NCBI GenBank assembly: GCA_003254905.1
Contig: QANU01048949.1
Location: forward strand, 410,724-474,723
Length of the DNA stretch: 64,000 nt
From: Nissolia schottii
Lineage: Eukaryota > Streptophyta > Magnoliopsida > Fabales > Fabaceae
Direction: 5' to 3'
In this document: positions 44,690-54,048 of the stretch, one piece after another
Numbering within the stretch: position 1 is the first letter of the stretch
How the letters are laid out: every line of letters begins with the position of its first letter
Position numbers and translations under genes: made by a program
Notes under the pieces: generated by a model
Seen by the model: the letters and a program-made list of their open reading frames with translations, nothing else
Databases searched by the model: none
Told to the model about the DNA's origin: nothing

Positions 44690-45850
44690 ACATGTATACC
44701 ATATTTTCATCCACTATACATCCACTTCATATTAAATATATTTGGACCAACTACAAATACTCACTCACGCACGGATCCCCACTCCGCACTTAAATGCGCG
44801 TGCACATGTGATTTGAGTTTCTCAGTTTTCATTCGCGTGCACAAACTTTATTAGCATCTATACACAAACATTATGTAGTAGAATGCACAAACATTACTAG
44901 TTTATATTCACAAACTTTTACATAGATCATACATTCCAAAATTCATTAGACTCTTTAATGCACAAACTTTATAAGCATTTGTGCACAAACTTTATGTAGT
45001 AAAATGCACAAACATTACTAGCTTATGTTCACAAACTTTTACATAGACCATACATTCCAAAATTCATTAGACTCTTTAATGCAAAAACTTTATAAGCATC
45101 TGTGCACAAACTTTATGTAGTAAAATGCACAAACATGACTAGCTTATGGTCATAAACTTTTACATGGATCATACATTCAAGAATTGATTAGGCTATTTGG
45201 TGCACAAACTTTATGTAGTATAATACACAAACATTACTTGCTTATGTTCATAAACTTTTACATGGATCATACATTTCAAAATTCATTAGACTCGTTGATG
45301 CACAAACTTTATAAGCGTCTGTGCACAAACTATATGTAGTAGAGTGCACAAACATTACTCACTTATGTTCACAAACCTTTACATGGACCATACACAAACT
45401 TTATAAGTATTTGTGAATAAACTTTATATAGTAGAATGCACAAACATTACATGTTTATGTTCACAAGTATGACATTTCACAAGTAATTGTCCACTCAAAC
45501 ATCGGTAACAAGTAAACTACCATTGTTAAAGGTAGACCTCATCCATTTTAAAAGAAAATCAACATTTTATCATCTTAATTTCATTTTAATCAACTTTCAC
45601 ATGATAGGAGGAGGATGAAGAGGATGACGAGTGTGCATAAAGAGAAAAAATACGAAGAAAAAAAACATATAAAAGTGATAGGACGAGGATGAGGAGGATG
45701 ACGATGATGAAAAACGATGATGGAAACGATTCGGGATTGGGCACGCGCTGTTTATAATTTTGAAAATTATACAAAATACGTATCTTAATCATTAATTACA
45801 TATATTGAGGAGGTGTATGTATAGGGTGGTATAAAAAAGATGTGTATATA
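44690..45850. mobile_element. non-autonomous TIR element carrying a 121-bp tandem array
   Basis: The left end (about 44691, CTACATGTATACCATATTTT then CATCCACTATACATCCACTTC) and the reverse complement of the right end (about 45847, TACACATCTTTTTTATACCA then CCCTATACATACACCTC) are similar over about 40 bases, as expected for imperfect terminal inverted repeats. The interior holds the tandem array at 44840-45480 and a short duplicated GA-rich segment at about 45603-45710. No transposase frame is present. A related short copy occurs at 10278-10481. The superfamily (Mutator-like or other) is not decided because I could not identify a target duplication with confidence. Confidence 0.5.
44840..45480. 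repeat. 121-bp tandem repeat, about 5.5 copies
   Basis: Units begin with CACAAACTTTAT (or a one-base variant) at 44840, 44961, 45082, 45203, 45301 and 45393. The first three spacings are exactly 121 bases; the last two are 98 and 92 because of internal losses. Each unit holds several CACAAAC words, GCACAAACATTACTAGCTTA, and TTTTACATRGAYCATACATT. Units differ at only a few positions, so the array is fairly young or homogenised. Confidence 0.88.
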
Positions 45851-46623
45851 AATCATTTCTGTTAGAAAAATAAGATTAGTGAGATGAATTGGAATGTGGA
45901 AATTTAAATTAAAAATTTTAATTAAGAAAGATAAGCTTAGTGGGAATTTGTGTTAATAACGTAATGTGAGTTAATGATAGTGTTTTTTTTTTCATAAGTT
46001 AATGGTTCTGTAATTCAGTGAAATATGTTTGATTGAAAAATTTTCTTCTAAAGTAGTAATGAAAAAATCTAAAATATTTAATTTAATATAGATGAAGGAG
46101 CGCCGTCTTTTCCATTTACTTTATGGTGCGCATGTTTAATCTAATAATCTCTACCGAATATTCTATTTCCCTGATCACACACAACCATATACATTCAATC
46201 GTTTCTGTTTTCACACCATCCACGTATATATTAGTAATAAGAGATATTTTTGTACCGACATGTACATAAGAATTTTTCCTTTAAAAAAAATATGAAAACT
46301 ATACCAATATTAAAGATATATTTATATACACTTGTGACTTATCGTATTTTATATGTGTGCTTAAAATAAAATTGTTAGATCCAAAATAATGAAAGAATGT
46401 AATCGCTGCTACAATTCCCTCGTCAAAGATCGTGCAGCCCACGTCTTAATTATTTGTTGGAATATTGGACACAAAATTATGCACAATTTATCACAGTGAA
46501 ACAAATTGACATCATCAGTCCCCTAATTATTAATCGTGTGCACCACCTTCTTTCTAATCTACTTTGTATTTAACCAAACCCCTACCACCATTTTTTTTAA
46601 ACTCTCAAGAGCCACACAAACCC
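45851..46623. other. upstream region of pectate lyase gene 1
   Basis: About 0.8 kb of AT-rich DNA that should contain the promoter and leader of the pectate lyase gene. No clear TATA box or other gene could be singled out. Confidence 0.45.
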
Positions 46624-48595
46624 ATGGCTACCCTAACCACTTTCCTGGCACTCTCATGCTTGGTCTCTAACCTCTTTGCTTCAACCCTAAATGCACATGC
46701 AACAAAGGATAAAAATAATTACAACAACCTCCACCCCAACATTTCAAGCTACCTCCCAAATAACATGATCATGAACAAGATAGACACATGCTGGCGAACC
46801 AAATCAGACTGGGCCTCAAACCGCCAGGCCTTAGCCGATTGCGCAATCGGCTTCGGCAGTAACACCATCGGCGGCAAGTATGGGGAAATCTACCGAGTCA
46901 CCAATCCATCCGATGACCCGGTAGACCCCAAACCTGGCACGCTTCGCTACGGCGCAATCCAAACAGAGCCTCTTTGGATAATTTTTGGCCAAGACATGGT
47001 GATCCGGCTCAAGAAGGAGCTTATGGTGAATAGCTACAAGACCATTGATGGGAGAGGGGCAAAAGTGGAAATTGCCAATGGGCCTTGCGTCACGATACAA
47101 GGTGTGAGCCACGTCATCGTGCATGGAATCAGCATTCATGACTGCAAGCCGAGTGAAGCTGGCATGGTGAGGAGCAGTCCTGACCATGTTGGGCAGCGGG
47201 AAGGGTGTGATGGGGACGCCATTAGTGTGTTTGCTTCCTCCAATGTTTGGATTGACCATTGCTTTTTTGCTCGTTGCACTGATGGTCTTGTTGATGTTAT
47301 TCATGCCTCAACTTCCGTCACCATCTCCAACAATTACTTCACTCAGCATGACAAAGTAAGCGCAAATCGCTCTACGTACTTTTTCTTAAATTGATTATTG
47401 AGAATTTTGGTATTTCTCATATATACATGAAATTAAGATGTGATAAGATCATGACTAATAATACAAAATTTAATTGTTACGTAGTATAATACTAATACTG
47501 TTATATATCCATCCAAATTAATATTGTCACGTAAGAAAAAATAATTGACTAATTGTACATATAAAATGATTTAATTGAATGATAATGTTTATACTATCAA
47601 TACATAGTATTTATACTCTAATAAATGTGATAAAATTAATAACTGAAAATTTTATGTATATAAAGTCAAATTCTCTGATAATACAATTAAAACTCGTATT
47701 AACTTGTACATGATTCCTTTGTTGTGTTCTAGACAAAACACTATATATTGTAGTATAAATTATTTCCTCTAGCTATTAAAAGCAAATTTAATTAAATTGA
47801 TATATTCCATATGCGTGCATATGCATGCGTGACATCCACGTACGAATCAAAGACGCTATAAATTGAGATGTAGAACTCTTCCCCCTGCATTATTGCAGGT
47901 GATGCTGCTAGGTCACAGCGATGAATATTCTGCGGACAGAGTAATGAGAGTGACAGTGGCCTTCAACCGCTTTGCCAGCGGCCTCATAGAAAGAATGCCG
48001 AGGTAAAAGTTGTTTCATAATCATGCATGTAGATAATGAAGCTCTTCGTTTTAATTTAAAGATGTATAATATACTTAGTATAGGTTCATGAAATGACACG
48101 CATGACATATATGCATGCATGCAGGGTAAGATATGGATATGCACATGTGGTGAACAACCGGTATGATGAGTGGCTCATGTATGCCATTGGCGGCAGTGCT
48201 GATCCCACTATTTTCAGTGAAGGCAACTACTTTATAGCTTCAAATGATCCTACAGCAAAACAGGTAAATTAAGAGAGGAAATTACAATATGAGGACTTTT
48301 AATTAAAACATATATATGCATCAAGGACTTTAATTAAAGTTATAGTGACTCATTCATTGATTAATTGTAATTACAGGTTACCAAGAGGGAAACCAACGGA
48401 AAATGGAGTAACTGGAAATGGAGGAGTTCACAGGATGAGTTCATGAACGGTGCATATTTTGTGCCATCGGGGTATGGAAGTTGTGCTCCATTATATTCAG
48501 CATCGGAAACTTTTGCGGCGGACCCTGCATCCTTGGTGCCTTCGTTAACTCTCAATGCAGGCCCACTGGATTGTGTTGTTGGAAAAGCATGTTGA
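46624..48595 (+). CDS. pectate lyase 1 (polysaccharide lyase family 1)
   Basis: Secreted enzyme cleaving de-esterified homogalacturonan by beta-elimination, with calcium. Four exons: 46624-47355, 47899-48002, 48125-48263, 48377-48595, giving 1194 bases and 397 residues, normal for plant PL1 enzymes. A signal peptide spans about 1-25. The conserved N-terminal phrase [20 protein letters not shown] is followed by GFG, TDPSDDP-like [26 protein letters not shown] and the calcium-site region [20 protein letters not shown]. The catalytic Arg region RMPRVR is at 276-281, split by the intron between exons 2 and 3. It ends CVVGKAC. All core residues appear intact. Plant relatives of this clade are often pollen-expressed; that is not visible here. 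It is in tandem with a second copy 2.4 kb downstream. Confidence 0.95.
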
Positions 48596-49114
48596 TTGAT
48601 TATTGGTCCCCAACATTTCTGTTCTTGGGTGATGTATCATATTTGAACCTCAAGCTTCTAGACATCCTTTGACACAACCCCGCGGCCCAAGTGAAAAACA
48701 AATGTTAAAACAAAATGAAAAAAAAGTGACAAAATAGTTGAAGAAATTCAAAACAAATAAGTGAGAGGAGGTTTTGGTTGTCGCCTCAAATACATGGTTC
48801 AAATGTCATCGTTCAATTTGTAATGATTTTTTTCTTCTTTTTTCATGAAGCCTATTTGGCATCTCATTCTGATGGAACACATGTAACTAATATTTTTTTA
48901 CAGTCATGCACGTATGAAATTTTCCCCTCCCTCTGTCATTTTACATTATTTGTTAACTTTCTCATAATTTAATGTTTTATAGTATCTATCAAATCCATAT
49001 TTTAAAGTAGTATTAATTTCCTTTTTTAATATTGTCTTCTATATTAATGATTATGTAAATTTCTAACAAAAATAATATTGTATTATTAAATTTATTAACA
49101 GAGATAATTATACC

Positions 49115-49300
49115 AAAAAAATTGGCTTTTTGGACGGTTGTAGTTATCTATTAGCCGCAACTCATATAGTTGCAAAATGCATAGGAGACATTTGAAACCG
49201 TGGCTAAAAAAATTAAACAAATCACAGCGGTTCCAAATTTGCCACTAAGTATCAAATTTTAATTAGATAACCGCCGCTATATAGTTTCATTCATTTAAAT
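49115..49300. repeat. possible TIR element remnant with GCGGTT-type ends
   Basis: Inverted short words (GGACGGTTGTAGTTA, GAAACCGTGGCTAAAA, CAGCGGTTCCAAATTTGCCACTAAG split, AACCGCCGCTATA) are arranged in both orientations, as in small palindromic transposon derivatives. Ends are uncertain. Confidence 0.3.
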
Positions 49301-50277
49301 AATTTTATGCTACTTCCAATTTTTTTTTCTTAATCCGTGTATTTATCTAAAAGTGAAGAGGCAAATTAAAACAGAGAAGGTATATTATAGGCTTAAATAT
49401 GTTTTAGTTTTTTGATAAATTTTTAAAATTTAGTTTAGGTCTTAATTTTTTTTTTAATTTTGGCCTAAATATATAAGAAATAACTTAGTTTTCATTAATA
49501 GTTAGTGAGATTTTGTTAACTGTTACCTTAACTAATCGACTAACACGTCAATAGTATAATGTGAGTAAATTAAATCTACTGGCCCAAACCCGTTATTTGA
49601 CTTTGATTTGCCTCCAAATCATGACTCATCCACAACCTAAATACAAGGTCAAATAGTAAGTTATGGATTTGAATTTTGATCAAATTATGAGTTTGATGAG
49701 TTTATTTTGTTCACATAATATTTGTGACATAATGCTTGATTAGAGCAAACGTTAGTGTAGATACTAGTGTAAGACCTATGTTAAGTACAAAATATATTAT
49801 CTTTTAAATTATATTTTGTTTGTTCACTATTATTTATCACTTTTTATATAAATAGTTGTTTCTAAACCTTTCAAATGTATGGGATGTGTGCAGTGTTGTG
49901 ATATTTATTGAAAATAGTATAAAAAATGTATACAATCAAAGTCAAATTCTTTTTTTTCTCTCCATATCTGACCGATTAAAATCATATTACATACATTTTT
50001 TTACGTGTTATTATTCATATTTTTTGTTATCATGGTATTATTCATACTTAAAACATACTAACAACTAAAGAATATTTAGAACCAAATTTAGTGAGTACAC
50101 TTAATTAGTTTTTGAATTAAATAAATATACTTGGAGTGTAAAAAAAATTACACTTTCATTCCGTCAAATTATTTTATATACATAACTTTTTAAGGAGTGA
50201 GTGAGAAAATCAATTAATTTTTTTTATGTAACAAAATATAATTAAATAATGGTGCATAACAATTAGACTATTTTAGG

Positions 50278-50653
50278 CAGAGTTTGTTTATTGAGATAAG
50301 ACATAAATATTGAGATATGGGGACAAAAATCTTGTTTGTTTACTGAGACAGACACAAAAATTTGTGTATTTTATGTACTTCTGTTTTGTTGGAACACAAA
50401 AACAGGACACAGGGACACAACCTTTCAAATTACGATAGTGTGTTTTTTTTCTATTAAATTAATGTAATAGGGATATTTTAAGTCATTTGTAATATATTTT
50501 CTGTCTTATTCCAAAACTAAATAAGATATAAATATAAATAAGTGTATTTTATGCATTGTCACCGAATAAAATACAATACTAATTTGTCCTCTTATTTTTT
50601 ATGTATATATCCTAATATTTTTATATTTCTATGTCTCAACAACCAATCACAAC
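50278..50653. mobile_element. probable MITE upstream of pectate lyase gene 2
   Basis: The left end TTTGTTTATTGAGATAAGAC and the reverse complement of the right end TTGGTTGTTGAGACATAGAA, each followed by an A/T-rich ATAAATATT-like stretch, form imperfect terminal inverted repeats. About 375 bases, non-coding, ending about 370 bases before the start codon of the gene. It resembles hAT-like MITEs common in legumes; family assignment is by eye. Confidence 0.5.
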
Positions 50654-51019
50654 TTCACAAAACCATGCTAGTTCAGAAATCTAAAGCCGTCCAAGCATTA
50701 GATTTCTCAACAACATTCTATTGCTACCCATTCAACTTCCCATGTCCATTGAATCATCATATATATTCTGAAGTTATTATTAATACAGGAATTGTAAAAT
50801 GGATGTATAGACTTTGTATATCTAAGGAACTTTATGATTATAATATAATTAGCAATAAGTCAACCGAACCAAGCCAAGCTCGTGGCTGCACGTTTTTGTT
50901 AACCAAACCCCCAAAAAATATTTGAAGTCTAAGCTCCTAAAGTGTGTGCACAACCTTCTCCACACCTATTAAAATGATCCCATTCCCTTTGCTACCTGCA
51001 TCAACCATCACACAAGAGC

Positions 51020-52437
51020 ATGGCCACCTCAACAACCTTGCTTTCATGCTTCTTCTTACTACACCTTCTCACTACAACCTTGGTTAATGCTCAACCTATC
51101 TCAAAGTATATTCCCAAGATTACTCCTAAGAAACCATACCTCAACACCATAGACAATTGCTGGCGTGCCAAATCAAATTGGGCAACAAACCGCAAGGCCT
51201 TGGCTGATTGTGCAATTGGCTTTGGCAAAGAGGCCATTGGAGGCAAATATGGTGCTTTATATCTAGTCACCGATCCCTCTGATGACCCTGCTAACCCAAA
51301 ACCAGGCACACTTCGTTATGGTGCAATCCAAACAGAGCCACTCTGGATAATTTTTAACAAGGACATGGCTATTAAGCTTGAGAATGAGCTTATAGTGAAT
51401 AGTTACAAGACCATTGATGGGAGAGGTGCTAAAGTGGAGATTGGAAATGGGCCTTGCATTACTATTCAAGGTGTTAGCCATGTCATTGTGCATGGAATTA
51501 GCGTTCATGATTGCAAACCAGGCAAGTCTGGCCTTGTGAGGAGTACTCCTGACCATGTCGGCCATCGCCAGGGCTCCGATGGCGATGCCATTAGCATATT
51601 TGCTTCCTCAAATGTTTGGATTGATCATTGCTTCTTGGCTCGTTCCGCCGATGGCCTAATCGATATCATTCATGCATCGACCGCCATTACCATTTCTAAC
51701 AACTATTTCACTCAGCATGACAAAGTAAGCACAATTACGAGCTAGTTCTTCCCCTAGTTCTGTTTTGATGCTTTAATTAATTATCATGTATGTGCCTGCA
51801 GGTTATGCTGTTAGGACACAATGATAATTACTCGGCAGATAAAGTAATGAAGGTAACAATAGCATTCAACCGTTTTGCCAGTGGCCTGACTGAAAGGATG
51901 CCAAGGTGAGAGTGACTGATTTTATACTACGGATTGAGTTGCAATAGAGTTCATGGTGAAAACAAATTAATTATATATTGATGAACATGCATGCAGGGTA
52001 AGATTTGGTTATGCTCATGTGGTCAACAACAAATATGATGAGTGGAAAATGTATGCTATAGGCGGCAGTTCTAACCCAACCATTTTAAGCGAAGGGAACT
52101 TCTACATAGGACCAAATGACCCAAATGCAAAACAGGTAGACATCAACACATGTGCTATATAGTAATAATTAAAGGATTTAAGAAATTGAGTGCGGTTCTT
52201 AATTGGATGACATGACAGGTTACCAAGAGGGAAGCCAAGCAAAACTGGAAGAGCTGGAAATGGAGGTCCTTTAAGGATGTATTCGTAAACGGTGCTTATT
52301 TTGTACCATCTGGCTATGGAAGTTGTGCCCCAAATTATTCACCTACTCAATCTTATACTGCTGTTCCAGCTTACATGGTGCCCTTAATAACTCTCAGCGC
52401 AGGTCCTTTGAGTTGTGTTGTAGGGAAAGCGTGTTAA
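51020..52437 (+). CDS. pectate lyase 2 (polysaccharide lyase family 1)
   Basis: Tandem paralogue of the preceding pectate lyase, with the same four-exon layout and identical intron phases: 51020-51724, 51802-51905, 51997-52135, 52219-52437. Exons 2, 3 and 4 have the same lengths in both genes (104, 139 and 219). Total 1167 bases, 388 residues. A signal peptide (about 1-25, ending LVNAQP) is followed by [47 protein letters not shown] and [20 protein letters not shown]. The catalytic RMPRVR is present, and the end is CVVGKAC. The Cys in ARCTDG of gene 1 is Ser here. The introns are much shorter than in gene 1 (77, 91 and 83 bases). An active secreted enzyme is expected. Confidence 0.95.
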
Positions 52438-52831
52438 TTAGTACCATATCATAATATATGTGGCTTTTGAGGCATATATTAGAGTAGGGGTAAGGAAATT
52501 CCTGTATATCACAATACCAAACTGCTATACAGAAGTTTGTAACAAGATACCAAAAAAAAAAACAGTTGGTGGGTTCATTATAAGGGAACCAGAATTTGTT
52601 GTTGTAAGATGATTCTGATTTCTGCAGCAGGGCGCTCTCTTTCAATAATAAACTTGATATAAATTACAATCCAACATTAAATACGTAATAAAGTTCCACC
52701 TAGAAACTCTGAGAAATAGCAAGTGACACAGTATGAGTACAACGAGGCTTGTAGTATAAATAAATAAGCACAAGAATAAGATTAAGGGGGAAAAGTAAGA
52801 AAAAGAAAGGTGCATAATGCATTTAAATGGT
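52438..52831. other. convergent 3' regions of pectate lyase 2 and the WAK-like gene
   Basis: About 0.4 kb holding the two 3' untranslated regions, which face each other. No further gene seen. Confidence 0.5.
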
Positions 52832-54048
52832 TCAGAAAAGTCTGTTGTCGTTGCTTTGAACTCCACATGTGACAGGTGCTTTAGCTCTGACTTTCTTCAA
52901 GTACCAAATAACAGCTCCAATTCCAAATGCCCCTGCAGCCGAAATACAACTAACTGTCCCTGCACCCAACACACAAAGCTACAAACGTGAGACTTCATTT
53001 CCACTTGAAGAAGCCTTCATCCTTGTGAATAGTTCAAAACATTCACTAAACTATATTTACGTAACCTGCAATGACGTATACCCTCCTACCGTGCTCTGCA
53101 ATGTCATAATCTGGCAAGCAATCAAACAAACAAAATCCAATTGCTTTATAAAAAGGTTACTAGATGAGCACAATTTGAAGATATTGTATAAATACGAAAT
53201 TATAGACTTGTCTTTCAAATTGCAAACCATCCAAATGGTTTTAACATACCTTTGCAATGTGTGGTGGAATTTCCATCCTTACAAAGGCACAAGAAACTCT
53301 GTGTGTGTGTGTCAAAGCCACAGGTTCCACCTCCTTTAGAGGGATCCTGGCAGTGAAGGCAGCGAGGGGTCACGGGAACATCGAAATCAACTCTAATCCC
53401 ATATTCAGGGACCTGATCATAAGGCTGAGGAGCGCCAACGTTTCTCCAGTAAACACTAGCATAGCTAGTACAATACCTAAGCATCAACCTCAGCGACTCT
53501 GCAGCCTGGGGATAGTAAGAGCAGCAAGAGCTACCGCTCATGACAAAGGAGCAGTCAGGCAAATGCCTGCAGAGAAAGCTAGCAGTGTCGCACGACGAAT
53601 CGCAGTGCTCAGGGAACTGCTCGCAGAATATGGACTTTGACCGAATGATCACATTGTCTTGGCTGCAATTGAAGAAGAGGTACTCGTTCTGAGGGGAAAG
53701 CTTGAAGCGTGTGCTCGTGTCTAAACTGAATGGCCTCGTAGGGCGGTACTTCTGCCCATCCTCGCAGCTCCACATGAATGGATCGGTCACTACAATGTGT
53801 GGATCTTCGTAGCTAACGTTGACAAGAGGGTATCTACCAGAAGGGGTTCTGAGCTCCACCCTCTCGGAGTCGGTGCAAGCAAGAATGTGCCGGTAGTATG
53901 GGCTGCCGCACCCATCGTCTATGCCGAATGGGTATTGGATTGGAATGCCGCCACATGAGGTTCTGCACAAACTGGACTGAGCTATTGTGAAGCTGAAAAA
54001 TATTGTGAGAGTGAGTTGAATTAGTGCAAGTACTAGTGGTGGTGACAT
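52832..54048 (-). CDS. galacturonan-binding WAK-like membrane protein lacking a kinase
   Basis: Two exons, high coordinate first: 53250-54048 and 52832-52959, giving 927 bases and 308 residues. A signal peptide (about 1-23, ending TIAQS) is followed by a GUB_WAK pectin-binding domain (about 27-130: CRTSCGGIPIQYPFGIDDGC, SCEDGQKYRP). A Cys-rich C-terminal WAK-associated part follows (about 140-266: CEQFPEHCDSSCDTASFLC, GGTCGFDTHTQSFLCLC). A membrane helix (about 268-288, ISAAGAFGIGAVIWYL) and a cytosolic tail of only about 20 residues complete it. There is no kinase. Full-length relatives without kinase exist in plants (for example the Arabidopsis proteins annotated as WAK carboxy-terminal proteins), so this is a class rather than a truncation. 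It probably binds pectin at the plasma membrane. The ATG at 54048 is the first in the frame. Confidence 0.87.

Larger units (their letters stand above)
48596..51019. other. spacer between the two pectate lyase genes
   Basis: About 2.4 kb, AT-rich. The start is likely the 3' UTR of gene 1. Repeat-like DNA with GCGGTT/AACCGC-type words on both strands lies at about 49115-49300, and a MITE at about 50278-50653 sits just upstream of gene 2. No gene recognised. Confidence 0.5.

Noticed and set aside
45586-45792. Minus-strand frame with a Ser run
   Set aside because: It lies inside the repeat element and reflects GA-rich repeats.
46831-47304. Minus-strand frame of 157 codons opposite pectate lyase 1
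   Set aside because: Shadow of the first exon of a clear PL1 gene on the other strand.
53257-53640. Plus-strand frame of 127 codons opposite the WAK-like gene
   Set aside because: It is antisense to a well-supported exon and has no motif.
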